DNA from: Promicromonospora sp. AC04
GTDB taxonomy: Bacteria > Actinomycetota > Actinomycetes > Actinomycetales > Cellulomonadaceae
NCBI RefSeq assembly: GCF_003058225.1
Contig: NZ_QBUG01000012.1
Coordinates: 62,001 to 126,000, forward strand
Direction of reading: 5' to 3'
Length of the DNA: 64,000 nucleotides
Shown here: piece after piece, positions 39,304 to 48,590 of the stretch
Numbering within the stretch: position 1 is the stretch's first letter
Layout: each line of letters opens with the position of its first letter
Program-made: the position numbers and the translations under genes
Notes under the pieces: generated by a model
Seen by the model: the letters and a program-made list of their open reading frames with translations, nothing else
Told to the model about the DNA's origin: nothing
The model's database searches: none

Positions 39304-41481
39304 TCACAGCATGCAGGAGACGCAGTTGTCCACCTCAGTACCCTCCAGGGCGAGCTGGCGCAGGCGGATGTAGTAGAGAGTCTTGATGCCCTTGCGCCAC
39401 GCGTAGATCTGCGCCTTGTTCACGTCGCGCGTGGTCACCGTGTCCGGGAAGAACAGGGTCAGCGAGAGGCCCTGGTCCACGTGCTGCGTCGCCGCGGCGT
39501 ACGTGTCGATGATCTTCTCGTACCCGATCTCGTACGCGTCCTGGTAGTAGTCCAGGTTGTCGTTCGTCATGTACGGCGCCGGGTAGTAGACGCGGCCGAG
39601 CTTGCCTTCCTTGCGGATCTCGATCTTGGCCGGGACCGGGTGGATCGACGACGTCGAGTTGTTGATGTAGCTGATCGAACCCGTCGGCGGCACGGCCTGC
39701 AGGTTCTGGTTGTAGAGGCCGTGCTCCATGACCGAGGCCTTGAGCGCGCGCCAGTCGTCCTGCGTCGGGATGGACACTGCGGCGTCGGCGAAGAGGCGCG
39801 CGACGCGCTCCGTGGCCGGCTTCCACTCCCGCTCGACGTACTTGTCGAAGTACTCGCCAGTGGCGTACTTCGAGTCCTCGAACCCGCCGAACTTCTGCTT
39901 CCGCTCGATCGACAGGCGGTTCGACGCCGCGATCGCGTGGTAGGCCACGGTGTAGAAGTAGATGTTCGTGAAGTCGATGCCCTCTTCGGAGCCGTAGTAG
40001 ATGCGCTCACGGGCGAGGTAGCCGTGCAGGTTCATCTGGCCCAGGCCGATGGCGTGCCCCTGCTCGTTGGCCCGCTTGATCGACGGGACCGACTCGATCG
40101 ACGTCTGGTCGCTCACCGCGGTCAGCGCGCGGATAGCGGTGTCGATCGTGCGGCCGAAGTTCGGCGAGTCCATCGCCTTGGCGATGTTCAGCGAGCCCAG
40201 GTTGCAGGAGATGTCCCGCCCGACCTCGTTGTAGGAGAGGTCCTCGTTGAACGTCGACGCGGTCGACACCTGCAGGATCTCGGAGCACAGGTTCGAGTGC
40301 GTGATGCGGCCCTTGATCGGGTTCGCCGCGTTCACCGTGTCCTCGAACATGATGTACGGGTAGCCGGACTCGAACTGCAGCTCCGCGAGCGTCTGGAAGA
40401 AGTCGCGGGCGCTGATCGTGGTCTTGCGGATGCGGTCGTCGGCCACGAGCTCGTCGTACTTCTCCGAGATGGAGATGTCGGCGAACGGCTTGCCGTAGAC
40501 CCGCTCGACGTCGTACGGGCTGAACAGGTGCATGTCCGCGTTCTTCTTGGCCAGCTCGAACGTGATGTCCGGGATGACCACGCCGAGCGAGAGCGTCTTG
40601 ATGCGGATCTTCTCGTCCGCGTTCTCCCGCTTGGTATCGAGGAACCGCATGATGTCGGGGTGGTGCGCGTGCAGGTACACCGCACCGGCACCCTGACGCG
40701 CGCCGAGCTGGTTCGCGTAGGAGAAGGAGTCCTCCAGGAGCTTCATCACGGGGATGACGCCCGAGGACTGGTTCTCGATGTGCTTGATCGGCGCGCCGTG
40801 CTCACGGATGTTGCTCAGGAGCAGCGCCACGCCGCCGCCGCGCTTGGAGAGCTGCAGCGCGGAGTTGATGCCGCGCGCGATGGACTCCATGTTGTCCTCG
40901 ATGCGCAGCAGGAAGCAGGACACGGGCTCGCCGCGCTGCGCCTTGCCGACGTTGAGGAACGTCGGCGTCGCCGGCTGGAACCGCCCGGAGATGACCTCCT
41001 CGACGATGTCGCGCGCCGTCTGCTCGCTGCCGTCGGCCAGGCCGAGCGCGACCATGGCGACACGGTCCTCGAAGTGCTCCAGGTACTTCTTGCCGTCGAA
41101 CGTCTTCAGCGTGTACGAGGTGTAGTACTTGAACGCGCCCAGGAACGTCTCGAAGCGGAACTTCTTCGAGTACGCGAGCTGGAAGAGCTCCTTGACGAAC
41201 GCACCGGAGTACTTCGCCAGCACGGTGGGGTCGTAGTACTTGGCCTCGACGAGGTGCTCGAGCTTTGCTTCCAGCGACTCGAACTCGACGGTGTTCGGGT
41301 TCACGTGCTGCAGGAAGTACTGGCGGGCCGCCTCGCGGTCCTTCTCGAACTGGATCTTCCCGTCCGGCCCGTACAGGTTCAGCATGGCGTTGAGCGAGTG
41401 ATAGTCCATCTGGATGCTCTCCAGGGGGATCTCGCTCAGGCCCTCGGTCAGGCTGAGAGCCTCTGTGGTTGTTGCTGCCAA
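39304..41481 (-). CDS. nrdE: Ribonucleotide reductase class Ib, alpha subunit
   Basis: A 725-residue large subunit that reduces ribonucleoside diphosphates. Landmarks are the early [23 protein letters not shown], the cysteine in [19 protein letters not shown] with the active-site NxCx[18 protein letters not shown], and the redox pair in the last residues, CVSCML. It lacks the N-terminal ATP cone, as class Ib enzymes do. Translation appears to start at TTG 41481, 34 bp inside nrdI, with GGGACG weakly placed upstream. The overlap implies coupling with the flavodoxin NrdI. Confidence 0.96.
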   Translation of the reverse strand: MAATTTEALSLTEGLSEIPLESIQMDYHSLNAMLNLYGPDGKIQFEKDREAARQYFLQHVNPNTVEFESLEAKLEHLVEAKYYDPTVLAKYSGAFVKELFQLAYSKKFRFETFLGAFKYYTSYTLKTFDGKKYLEHFEDRVAMVALGLADGSEQTARDIVEEVISGRFQPATPTFLNVGKAQRGEPVSCFLLRIEDNMESIARGINSALQLSKRGGGVALLLSNIREHGAPIKHIENQSSGVIPVMKLLEDSFSYANQLGARQGAGAVYLHAHHPDIMRFLDTKRENADEKIRIKTLSLGVVIPDITFELAKKNADMHLFSPYDVERVYGKPFADISISEKYDELVADDRIRKTTISARDFFQTLAELQFESGYPYIMFEDTVNAANPIKGRITHSNLCSEILQVSTASTFNEDLSYNEVGRDISCNLGSLNIAKAMDSPNFGRTIDTAIRALTAVSDQTSIESVPSIKRANEQGHAIGLGQMNLHGYLARERIYYGSEEGIDFTNIYFYTVAYHAIAASNRLSIERKQKFGGFEDSKYATGEYFDKYVEREWKPATERVARLFADAAVSIPTQDDWRALKASVMEHGLYNQNLQAVPPTGSISYINNSTSSIHPVPAKIEIRKEGKLGRVYYPAPYMTNDNLDYYQDAYEIGYEKIIDTYAAATQHVDQGLSLTLFFPDTVTTRDVNKAQIYAWRKGIKTLYYIRLRQLALEGTEVDNCVSCML

Positions 41482-41882
41482 AATCGTCCCAATCCGTTGC
41501 GGACGCGCGCGACGTCCTCCGCTGTACCGAGGAGTTCGAAGGCGTACAGGTACGGGACATCACACTTAGCCGCGATGATGTCCCCGGTGATGCAGTACGC
41601 AGCCCCGAAGTTGGTGTTCCCCGCAGCGATGACGCCGCGAATGAGCGACCGGTTCTGTTCGTCGTTGAGGAACTTCCTCACCTGCCGCGGGACGGCCCCG
41701 CCCTCGTTGCCGCCACCGTAGGTGGGGGACATGAGGACGTAGGGCTCGTCCACGCGCAGAAAGCCGTCGGCCGGGCGCAGCGGGATCCGGTGCACCGACA
41801 TCCCCAGCTCATCGAGTCCGAGCTTCCCGACGAACCGGTGCGTGTACTCCGACACGCTGGAGAAGTAGACGAGAGAAACCAC
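41448..41882 (-). CDS. nrdI: Ribonucleotide reductase flavodoxin NrdI
   Basis: A 144-residue FMN protein that helps assemble the dimanganese-tyrosyl cofactor of NrdF. It shows the flavodoxin phosphate loop [14 protein letters not shown] and the NrdI-specific [20 protein letters not shown] and [14 protein letters not shown] loops. GTG 41882 follows AAGGAGGTGTGAC, one of the clearest ribosome sites in the window. It overlaps nrdE by 34 bp. Confidence 0.96.
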   Translation of the reverse strand: MVSLVYFSSVSEYTHRFVGKLGLDELGMSVHRIPLRPADGFLRVDEPYVLMSPTYGGGNEGGAVPRQVRKFLNDEQNRSLIRGVIAAGNTNFGAAYCITGDIIAAKCDVPYLYAFELLGTAEDVARVRNGLGRFWQQQPQRLSA

Positions 41883-41917
41883 GTCACACCTCCTTGCCGA
41901 CGTTGCAGTGCTGCAGG

Positions 41918-42160
41918 TCAGGCCGAGGCGGCCTGGAGCGCGGCGACCGCGCTGATCTGGTCGGGGCGAAAGCCCGACCAGTGGGTGTCACCGGCCACGA
42001 CGACCGGCGCCTGGAGGTACCCGAGGCCGCGAACCATCTCGAGCGCCTCGGCGTCCTGCGTGATGTCGACGACCGAGTACTCGACGCCCTTGCGATCCAG
42101 TGCCCGGTACGTCGCGTCGCACTGGACGCACGCCGGCTTGCTGTAGACCGTGACGCTCAT
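41918..42160 (-). CDS. nrdH: NrdH-redoxin
   Basis: An 80-residue glutaredoxin-like protein that re-reduces NrdE. The active-site motif is CVQC (Cys11, Cys14). Other landmarks are the cis-Pro region [19 protein letters not shown], which carries the thioredoxin-reductase-contacting [12 protein letters not shown] 42160 starts the nrdHIEF operon, 35 bp before nrdI. The control region immediately upstream has two NrdR-box-like sites. Confidence 0.96.
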   Translation of the reverse strand: MSVTVYSKPACVQCDATYRALDRKGVEYSVVDITQDAEALEMVRGLGYLQAPVVVAGDTHWSGFRPDQISAVAALQAASA

Positions 42161-42244
42161 GTCCGCCTCCTCTGACCTCGAAGGACACCTGTGAAATTAC
42201 GTTGGTGTGTTTAGTTTGCGGGTCTGCGTCTCCCGCTGAACCAA

Positions 42245-42260
42245 ACACTACACCTAGTGT
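42245..42260 (-). promoter_or_regulatory. NrdR box 1
   Basis: ACACTACACCTAGTGT, a 16-bp near-palindrome matching the NrdR repressor box pattern. It lies 85 bp before the nrdH start and overlaps the candidate -10. Confidence 0.7.
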
Positions 42261-42275
42261 CTGACACTCGCTCGG

Positions 42276-42291
42276 TTACGACATGTAGTGG
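42276..42291 (-). promoter_or_regulatory. NrdR box 2
   Basis: TTACGACATGTAGTGG agrees with box 1 at 10 of 16 positions and lies exactly 31 bp away, the three-turn spacing usual for paired NrdR boxes. Confidence 0.6.
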
Positions 42292-42547
42292 TTCTGGGCG
42301 AACGAGGCACCACACCGGAACCGCTCGCGACGCCCATGGACCATGCTGCCACGAGCCTCTGACACCGCCTGGTAGGCCGCGTGCAGGGCTCTGCGCGGGG
42401 TGGTCGTACCGGTGCCCGCGAGGCCCGGGAAAGGGCACTTCAAGCGCCAGCGGAGGGGTCCGCGAAGCCCAAAAAGTGATCTGAGTCGACGGCGTGTCGC
42501 GACACTTGGGCGTGTCCCGTCGGACACCCCCCCCGGACACCATTACG

Positions 42548-43957
42548 TCACCCGGCGGAGCCCGGCCGGTGCCAGCCGCGCGGGTCGACTCCGCCGGGCA
42601 CGGCCGTGGCCGGATCGTACGGCGTGCGCGTGAAGTGGAAGGTGCCGACGTCCAGCGCAGCGGCCCCGTCCCCGGCGTCGCGCACCTCGAACCGCTCCCC
42701 CAGCCAGTAGCCGCCCTCGACGCCGCGCAGCTCGCCCCCGACGTCGTCGAAGACGGTGCCGCGGCCGCCGTCCGAGGACCGCAGGTCGACGCGGCCCGCC
42801 GCGTCGATGCTCACCGTGTGCGGGAACGGCCCCCAGTACCAGGTGCCGGTGATCGCGCCCGGCCCGTATGCCCGCCCGGGCACGGGCCCGACGGCGTCGC
42901 CCGACCCGCCGAGCGGCAGCGGCGTGGGCGCCGCGACGCCCTGCAGCGCCGCGAGCAGGCCGGCCCCACCGCCGATCCCGTGCGTCGACGAGCCGCAGAC
43001 GGCGACCACGTCGCCCGTCGCGGCGTCGGCCCGGAGATCCGAGGTGAACCCCGGCACCGAACCGCCGTGACCGATCGTGCGGACGGTGCCGTCCTGGCGG
43101 ACGCGCACACCGAGGCCGTGCGCGGTGGGCCACGGGCCGCCGGCGGGACCGGCGTCGTCGACCACCACGCGCGGGACGGCCATCTGGCGGCGCAGCGCGA
43201 GCGGGAGCACGGCCTCGCCGGCGTCCCGGTCCGCCTCGCCGCCCACGAGCCACATGCCGAACCGCACCAGGTCCGACGGCGTGGACCACAGCTCGCCGGC
43301 GGGTCCCGCCGCGCGGAACTCGGCCACCGGCTCGTGATGAACCAGGTCCGCGTGCGGGTGGACGGCGTACCCCGTGACGTGTGGACCGGCCGGCACGCGG
43401 CCGGTGGCGGTCATTCCCAGCGGCCCCCACAGCTCGTCGCGGAGCACCCTGTCCCAGGCGCTGCCCCGGACCACCTCGACCAGCCGGCCCAGCACGGCGA
43501 AGCCCGGGTTGCTGTAGTGGTACTGCTCGCCCGGGTCCCAGAGCTGCTCGACGCCGGAGCGGGCCAGCTCGTCCCACGTGGGTCCGCCGTGCCGCTCCCA
43601 CCACGGGCCTGGGAACTCGGACTGCAGGCCGCTCGTGTGCGTGAGCAGGTGGCGGATCGTGGCGTCCGGGGCGGGTGCGTCCGGTAGGTGCCTGCCGATC
43701 GGGTCCGCGAGCGCCACGAGACCCTCGGCGACGAGCCGCAGCACCGCCACGGCCACCATGGGCTTGGTGACGGAGCCGATGCGGAACGCGTGCTCCGGCG
43801 TCGGGCTGCCTGCCCATGGGGCGCCGGCGACGCCCGCCCAGGCCACCTCGCCCCCGCGGCCGACGGCCGCCGACAGGACGGGGACCCGTGCAGCCGCCCG
43901 GAGTTCCCTGACCGCACCGCTCAGTGCCGCGTCCAGCGGCTCCCTCAGCTCTGTCAT
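42548..43957 (-). CDS. Class C beta-lactamase-like serine hydrolase
   Basis: A 469-residue cytoplasmic-looking protein (no signal peptide) of the beta-lactamase/DD-peptidase/esterase superfamily. The catalytic SVTK is at 62-65, the Tyr motif YSN at 148-150, and a later GHGGSVPGF provides the third box. A beta-sandwich-like C-terminal domain (about 370-455, GTWYWGPFPHTVSIDAAGRVDLR) follows, as in many esterase/penicillin-recognising relatives. Substrate unknown. ATG 43957 has TACCTT 6 nt upstream and no ribosome site, so a leaderless transcript is likely. Confidence 0.88.
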   Translation of the reverse strand: MTELREPLDAALSGAVRELRAAARVPVLSAAVGRGGEVAWAGVAGAPWAGSPTPEHAFRIGSVTKPMVAVAVLRLVAEGLVALADPIGRHLPDAPAPDATIRHLLTHTSGLQSEFPGPWWERHGGPTWDELARSGVEQLWDPGEQYHYSNPGFAVLGRLVEVVRGSAWDRVLRDELWGPLGMTATGRVPAGPHVTGYAVHPHADLVHHEPVAEFRAAGPAGELWSTPSDLVRFGMWLVGGEADRDAGEAVLPLALRRQMAVPRVVVDDAGPAGGPWPTAHGLGVRVRQDGTVRTIGHGGSVPGFTSDLRADAATGDVVAVCGSSTHGIGGGAGLLAALQGVAAPTPLPLGGSGDAVGPVPGRAYGPGAITGTWYWGPFPHTVSIDAAGRVDLRSSDGGRGTVFDDVGGELRGVEGGYWLGERFEVRDAGDGAAALDVGTFHFTRTPYDPATAVPGGVDPRGWHRPGSAG

Positions 43958-43963
43958 GAGCAG

Positions 43964-43969
43964 AAGGTA
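43964..43969 (-). promoter_or_regulatory. Putative -10 of leaderless serine hydrolase gene
   Basis: TACCTT on the minus strand with 6 nt to the ATG at 43957. Confidence 0.45.
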
Positions 43970-43996
43970 CCCAGGAGCAGAGCTGGATGGTCGGCG

Positions 43997-44653
43997 CTAG
44001 CCAGCGAGGCGTTCCACAAGGCGCTCCCTGAGCGGTTCGTAGTCGTGGTCCGGAAAGACGCGCGGAAGCACGTCGAGCATGTTCGTGAGCCGGCCGGGTA
44101 TCCGGCTGAACTCCGAGTCGTCCAGCGGCGCGTCGGTGAAGAGATGCTGCCAGCTGAAGGCCCCCTTGGTCATGGCCAACACCCTGAGGTACTCGCGGTA
44201 GTCGAGATCCATTCGCCAGAGGCCCCGCAGGTGGTCCGCGAACCAGATCTCCGGGTTGGCCACGCCCGCCTGCAACCTGAGGGCCGTGTACATGCCGGCG
44301 CCCGTGTACGGAGCATCGTCGATGATGCGGAGCTCGGCCCCCACGGCACGCTCACTCTCGGAATGGAGGTCCGACGAGAAGTCAGGTGCCTCTCCCTTGA
44401 TGGCCGACGCGACAGGCGTGAGATAGAACTCGCCCGATACGGGCGCGTACGGCTCGACCGTCCCCCATTGAATGCCGATCTCGGAGAAGCGGGGGCTGCA
44501 TCGAACCAGTCCCGGGTCCAGGGGCACGCTCTCCGGGTTCGGGTCGGCCTCAACGGCCCCGAGCACCTCGTGGCTGACCTCCACCCCGGACGCGGACCGA
44601 AGCTCCTCCAGGACCGCTGTCCATCCCATTTCCTCAGCCGTCATCTCCGACAT
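43997..44653 (-). CDS. Uncharacterised protein, possibly SMI1/KNR4-like
   Basis: A 218-residue acidic soluble protein with no signal or membrane segment. The C-terminal half (GLWRMDLDYREYLRVLAMTKGAFSWQHLFTD) resembles the helical end of SMI1/KNR4 (SUKH) proteins, which include toxin-immunity proteins, but the likeness is weak. ATG 44653 is preferred because AGGGGAG stands 7 nt before it; GTG 44665 is also in frame but abuts the ribosome site. Base composition is slightly less GC-rich than its neighbours, which could indicate later acquisition. No toxin gene is adjacent. Confidence 0.6.
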   Translation of the reverse strand: MSEMTAEEMGWTAVLEELRSASGVEVSHEVLGAVEADPNPESVPLDPGLVRCSPRFSEIGIQWGTVEPYAPVSGEFYLTPVASAIKGEAPDFSSDLHSESERAVGAELRIIDDAPYTGAGMYTALRLQAGVANPEIWFADHLRGLWRMDLDYREYLRVLAMTKGAFSWQHLFTDAPLDDSEFSRIPGRLTNMLDVLPRVFPDHDYEPLRERLVERLAG

Positions 44654-44723
44654 CCAGCCAGTCACTCCCCTCAGATGGTCGACCTGGCCAACCGGCCGCC
44701 GTCGAGCGTACGGGTAGTCGAAC

Positions 44724-44770
44724 GTAGGGGTAGCAGCCGCATGCGAGGTGCATGCCGCTACTACCCCTAC
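44724..44770. terminator. Imperfect 21-bp hairpin
   Basis: GTAGGGGTAG (44724 on) pairs with CTACCCCTAC (to 44770), and the inner part GCATGC...GCATGC continues the stem. About 19 of 21 pairs match around a 5-nt loop. It lies 25 bp after the beta-glucosidase stop codon and should terminate the sugar operon. Confidence 0.65.
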
Positions 44771-44794
44771 CTCTCGGTGCCACCCGGCCGGGCC

Positions 44795-46231
44795 TCAGGC
44801 CGGGGAGACCTCGTCCACGGCCGGCAGGGTGTTCGTCGTCGCCAGACGGCGGTACCAGTGCGCCGAGTCCTTCCAGGTGCGCTCCAGCGTCTCGTAGTCG
44901 ACGCGGATGATGCCGAACCGCCTGTCGTAGCCGTACGCCCACTCGAAGTTGTCGAGCAGCGACCACGCGAAGTACCCGCGCACGTCCACGCCCTTGTCGC
45001 GGGCCTGGCCCATGGCCTCGACGTGGTCGTGCAGGTAGGACACGCGCAGCGGGTCGTGCACTCGCACGACGCCGTCCTCGGTCACCACGGCGTCGTCGAA
45101 GGCCGCGCCGTTCTCCGTGACCATGAGCGGCTGGTCGGGGTAGGTGTCGCGCAGCGACACCAGCAGGTCCGTGAGGCCGGCCGGCTCGATGTTCCAGCCC
45201 ATGGCGGTGTACGGGCCGGGCTGCGGCAGGAACTCGACGTCGTCCGCCGCGATCCACGGGGTGCCGGCGGAGTCCTTGTGCCCGTCGGCCTGCTGCCGCT
45301 CCCCCTGCCCGGAGAAGGCCCGGACCCGCGCGGTCGAGTAGTAGTTGACCCCCAGCACGTCCAGCGGCTGGGCGATCGCCTCCAGGTCGCCGTCCTGCAC
45401 GAAGGACCAGTCGGTGACCGAGGCCGTGTTCTCCAGGAGGTCTGCAGGGTAGGCACCCTCGAGGACCGGCCCGAGGAACGCCCGGTTGGCCAGCGCGTCG
45501 ACCTTCCGGACGGCACCCTGGTCCGCCTCGGACGACGGGTCGTCCGGCCGGAAGACGTGCAGGTTGAGCGTGATCGACGTCTTGGCGGCGTCGCCGAGCA
45601 CCTCGCGGATCTGCTGGACCGCGAGGCCGTGCGCCAGGTTCAGGTGGTGCACCGCCTGCAGCGCGGCCAGGGGCTCCGTGCGGCCCGGCGCGTGCACGCC
45701 CGAGCCGTAGCCCAGGTACGCCGTGCACCACGGCTCGTTGAGCGTGGTCCAGACGTCGATGCGGTCGCCCAGCTCCTCGGCCATGCGCCGCGCGTACCGC
45801 GCGAAGGCGTAGGCCGTCTCGCGGTTGGTCCAGCCGCCGGCGTCCTCCAGCTCCTGCGGGAGGTCCCAGTGATAGAGCGTGACCACGGGCTTCACGCCCG
45901 CCGCGAGCAGCCCGTCGACGAGGTCCGAGTAGAACCGGATGCCCTCGGCGTTGAACTCCCCGGAGCCGCCCGGCTGCACGCGCGGCCACGCGATCGAGAA
46001 CCGGTAGGCGCCCAGGCCCAGGTTCTTGATGTGCTCGACGTCCTCCTGCCACCGGTGGAAGTGGTCGTCCGCGACGTCGCCCGTGTCGCCGTTCAGCGTC
46101 TTGCCCGGCGTGTGGGAAAACGTGTCCCAGATGGACGGGCCGCGCCCGCCCTCGGTCGCGCCGCCCTCGATCTGGTACGACGCCGTCGCCGAGCCCCAGA
46201 GGAACTCCGCGGGGAAACTCCGTGCACTCAC
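44795..46231 (-). CDS. GH1 beta-glucosidase
   Basis: A 478-residue cytoplasmic glycosidase with the N-terminal FPAEFLWGSATASYQIEGG, acid/base Glu166 in TTLNEPW, nucleophile Glu373 in MVTENGA, and the aglycone-site WSLLDNFEWAYGY. It would remove beta-linked glucose from imported oligosaccharides. Together with the alpha-xylosidase encoded directly upstream it can dismantle xyloglucan oligosaccharides: xylosidase unmasks the glucose, then this enzyme hydrolyses the cellodextrin backbone (inference from the pairing). GTG 46231 overlaps the GH31 stop by GTGA. Last gene of the operon. Confidence 0.95.
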   Translation of the reverse strand: MSARSFPAEFLWGSATASYQIEGGATEGGRGPSIWDTFSHTPGKTLNGDTGDVADDHFHRWQEDVEHIKNLGLGAYRFSIAWPRVQPGGSGEFNAEGIRFYSDLVDGLLAAGVKPVVTLYHWDLPQELEDAGGWTNRETAYAFARYARRMAEELGDRIDVWTTLNEPWCTAYLGYGSGVHAPGRTEPLAALQAVHHLNLAHGLAVQQIREVLGDAAKTSITLNLHVFRPDDPSSEADQGAVRKVDALANRAFLGPVLEGAYPADLLENTASVTDWSFVQDGDLEAIAQPLDVLGVNYYSTARVRAFSGQGERQQADGHKDSAGTPWIAADDVEFLPQPGPYTAMGWNIEPAGLTDLLVSLRDTYPDQPLMVTENGAAFDDAVVTEDGVVRVHDPLRVSYLHDHVEAMGQARDKGVDVRGYFAWSLLDNFEWAYGYDRRFGIIRVDYETLERTWKDSAHWYRRLATTNTLPAVDEVSPA

Positions 46232-48495
46232 AGTGCCACCTCTCCCGGGCCGGTGGCCCGAATGGTCCGTCCTTCGTTCTCGACGCCCCATTCGCCCGGA
46301 GCGTCGTCGCTGCTCACGTGCACGACGCCGGACGCGTACCGCACACGGAACGTCGCCGGGGCGCCGGTGCCACCGGGTACCAGGACGTCTTCGTCGAACC
46401 CTTCGGGCAGACGGGTGCAGCGTAACGTCACGCCCTCGGCCCACGCGTAGTCGGGCCGGTCGTCGCGCGCGCCGACCGGCAGCACCGTGCCGGGCCGCAC
46501 GAGCAGCGGGAGGCTGTCGAAGCCGTGCTCCTCGGCGACCCACCGCGGCCCGGTCACGGCCGGGGCCAGGCCGGCCCCACCGACGTCCGACAAACGCGTC
46601 CACTCCCCGTCGGGGACGTAGTACTCCACGCGGGACTCGCTGAAGACCGGGGCGACCAGCAGCGACGGCCCCAGCATGTACTGGGTGTCGACGGAGGCCG
46701 CGGTCCGGTCGTCGGGGAACTGGAGCACCATGGGGCGCATGACGGGCATGCCCTCCTCGGCGGCCACGTGCCCGAGCCGGCCGAGGTACGGCATGAGCCG
46801 CATCTTCAGCCTGGTGAACTTCCGGGTGACGTCGACCGCCTCGTCGTCGAACGCCCACGGGACGCGGTAGGAGCTCGACCCGTGCAGCCGGGAGTGCGAG
46901 GACAGCAGGCCGAACGCCGTCCACCGCTTGAACACCGCCGGGTCGGGCGTGCCCTCGAACCCGCCGATGTCGTGGCTCCAGTACCCGAACCCGGACAGCG
47001 ACAGCGACAGGCCACCGCGCAGGGACTCGGCCATGGAGACGAACGTGGACTCGCAGTCGCCGCCCCAGTGCACGGGGTACGCCTGCGTGCCCGCGGTCGC
47101 GGAGCGCGCGAACACGACGGCCTCGCCGCGCCCGCGCTCCTCCTCGAGCAGCTCGAAGACGGTCTTGTTGTAGAGCGAGGCGTAGTAGTTGTGCATGCGC
47201 TGCGGGTCGGACCCGTCGTGCCAGACGACGTCGGTGGGGATGCGCTCGCCGAAGTCCGTCTTGAAGCAGTCAACGCCCTGGTCCAGCAGCACGCGCAGCT
47301 TGTCCTGGTACCAGGCGGCCGCCTCGGGGTTGGTGAGGTCGACCAGGGCCATGCCCGCCTGCCACTTGTCCCACTGCCAGACGTCGCCCTCCGGCGTCTT
47401 GACCAGGTAGCCCTTCTCCTGGCCCTCGCGGAACAGGTGGGAGCGCTGGGCGATGTACGGGTTGATCCAGACGCAGACCTTCAGGCCGCGCTCGTGCAGC
47501 CGGGCCAGCATGCCCTCGGGGTCCGGGAACGTGGCCGGGTCCCACACGAAGTCGCACCAGTGGAACTGCCGCATCCAGAAGCAGTCGAAGTGGAACACCG
47601 ACAGCGGGATGTCGCGCTCGGCCATGCCGTCGATGAAGCTGGTGACGGTCTCCTCGTCGTAGCTCGTCGTGAACGACGTCGAGAGCCACAGCCCGTACGA
47701 CCAGGCGGGGACGACGGCGGGCCGCCCCGTCAGCGCCGTGTACCGGCGCAGGATCTCGGCCGGGGTGGGCCCGTGGATCACGTAGTACTGCAGCGACTGC
47801 CCCGGCACCGAGAACTGGGTGCGGCTGACCACCTCGGAACCCACCTCGAACGACACCCGCTCGGGGTGGGCCACGAACACGCCGTAGCCGCGGTCGGTCA
47901 GGTAGAACGGCACGTTCTTGTAGGCCTGCTCGCTGGCCGTGCCGCCGTCCTCGTTCCAGACGTCGACGCTCTGGCCGTTCTTCACGAACGCGCCGAACCG
48001 CTCGCCCAGACCGTAGACGTGCTCGCCCACGCCGAGCCCGAGCTGCTCGTGCACGAAGTCGCCTTCGGGCGTGGTCGCGATCCCGATGCTCCGGCCCGAC
48101 GACGAGGTGAGCACCTCGCCGTCGGCCACGAAGTCGACCTGCCACTCGCCGTCGGTGGAGACGCGGGCCGTGAGGCCGCCCGAGGTGAGCTCGGCGGGGC
48201 CGTCGTCGGGCGCGACGACCTTGACCACGCCGGGCTCCCGGTTGATACCGAAGTGCGGGCCGGGGTCGCGGCGGCCCTGGTGGTGTTCGATGCGCACGCC
48301 GATGACGTCGTCCGCCGGGGCGTCGAACGTGACGGTCACGACCGGGCGGTTCAGGGTGTCGCCGCGCCGGGTGATGGGCGCGGTGGGCGCGTACACGGTC
48401 AGCGTGTCCGCGCCCGCCTCGATCGAGTCGATGTCGCGCGGACGGAGCATGTCGACGCCGGGTCGCAGCTGCCAGTAGCCGTCGGTGAATCTCAT
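46228..48495 (-). CDS. GH31 alpha-xylosidase (YicI-like)
   Basis: A 755-residue family 31 enzyme. The nucleophile is Asp414 in CFKTDFGERIP, the motif that distinguishes YicI-type alpha-xylosidases, with VFHFDCFWMRQFHWCDFVWD earlier and HDIGGFEGTPDPAVFKRW later in the barrel. It lacks a signal peptide, so it acts in the cytoplasm on imported isoprimeverose-type or xyloglucan oligosaccharides. ATG 48495 follows GAGAGGTACCGGCC and overlaps the stop of a small upstream ORF by ATGA. It sits between the permease genes and the GH1 gene of one operon. Confidence 0.94.
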   Translation of the reverse strand: MRFTDGYWQLRPGVDMLRPRDIDSIEAGADTLTVYAPTAPITRRGDTLNRPVVTVTFDAPADDVIGVRIEHHQGRRDPGPHFGINREPGVVKVVAPDDGPAELTSGGLTARVSTDGEWQVDFVADGEVLTSSSGRSIGIATTPEGDFVHEQLGLGVGEHVYGLGERFGAFVKNGQSVDVWNEDGGTASEQAYKNVPFYLTDRGYGVFVAHPERVSFEVGSEVVSRTQFSVPGQSLQYYVIHGPTPAEILRRYTALTGRPAVVPAWSYGLWLSTSFTTSYDEETVTSFIDGMAERDIPLSVFHFDCFWMRQFHWCDFVWDPATFPDPEGMLARLHERGLKVCVWINPYIAQRSHLFREGQEKGYLVKTPEGDVWQWDKWQAGMALVDLTNPEAAAWYQDKLRVLLDQGVDCFKTDFGERIPTDVVWHDGSDPQRMHNYYASLYNKTVFELLEEERGRGEAVVFARSATAGTQAYPVHWGGDCESTFVSMAESLRGGLSLSLSGFGYWSHDIGGFEGTPDPAVFKRWTAFGLLSSHSRLHGSSSYRVPWAFDDEAVDVTRKFTRLKMRLMPYLGRLGHVAAEEGMPVMRPMVLQFPDDRTAASVDTQYMLGPSLLVAPVFSESRVEYYVPDGEWTRLSDVGGAGLAPAVTGPRWVAEEHGFDSLPLLVRPGTVLPVGARDDRPDYAWAEGVTLRCTRLPEGFDEDVLVPGGTGAPATFRVRYASGVVHVSSDDAPGEWGVENEGRTIRATGPGEVAL

Positions 48496-48590
48496 GGCCG
48501 GTACCTCTCGGCGTCGTGGGTCATGGGGCGGGGCACCGCGTGGGTCGTCAGACGGGTCACCAGGTGGGTCATCAGGTGGGGCAGGGTCAC
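48492..48590 (-). CDS. Possible 32-residue coupling ORF
   Basis: GTG 48590 overlaps the permease stop by GTGA, and the TGA at 48494-48492 overlaps the GH31 ATG. The frame therefore bridges the 91-bp spacer without a gap. The peptide is rich in Thr, His, Pro and Arg and is built from three imperfect 24-bp (8-residue) repeats containing a MTH/TTH core. It may exist only to carry ribosomes from permease to glycosidase, or be a coincidence of repeated sequence. No function is proposed. Confidence 0.3.
   Translation of the reverse strand: MTLPHLMTHLVTRLTTHAVPRPMTHDAERYRP
48498..48575 (-). repeat. Three imperfect 24-bp direct repeats
   Basis: On the minus strand three units with the core (A/C)(T/C)GA(C/T)GACCCAC follow one another in the permease-GH31 spacer. 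The array is too short and too imperfect to be a CRISPR array. Confidence 0.45.

Larger units (their letters stand above)
42161..42547. promoter_or_regulatory. 387-bp nrd control region
   Basis: No gene is seen between nrdH and the serine hydrolase stop at 42548. The nrdH-proximal 130 bp are relatively AT-rich and carry two NrdR-like boxes. On the minus strand a TAGTGT inside the first box is a candidate -10. The distal 250 bp hold only GC-rich sequence without recognisable elements. Confidence 0.55.

Noticed and set aside
43997-44653. Immunity protein of a toxin system
   Set aside because: The SMI1/KNR4 resemblance is weak and no toxin, Rhs or secretion gene is adjacent, so the role is not claimed.
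48498-48575. CRISPR-like short repeats in the permease-GH31 spacer
   Set aside because: Only three contiguous, imperfect 24-bp units with no spacers between them and no cas genes.
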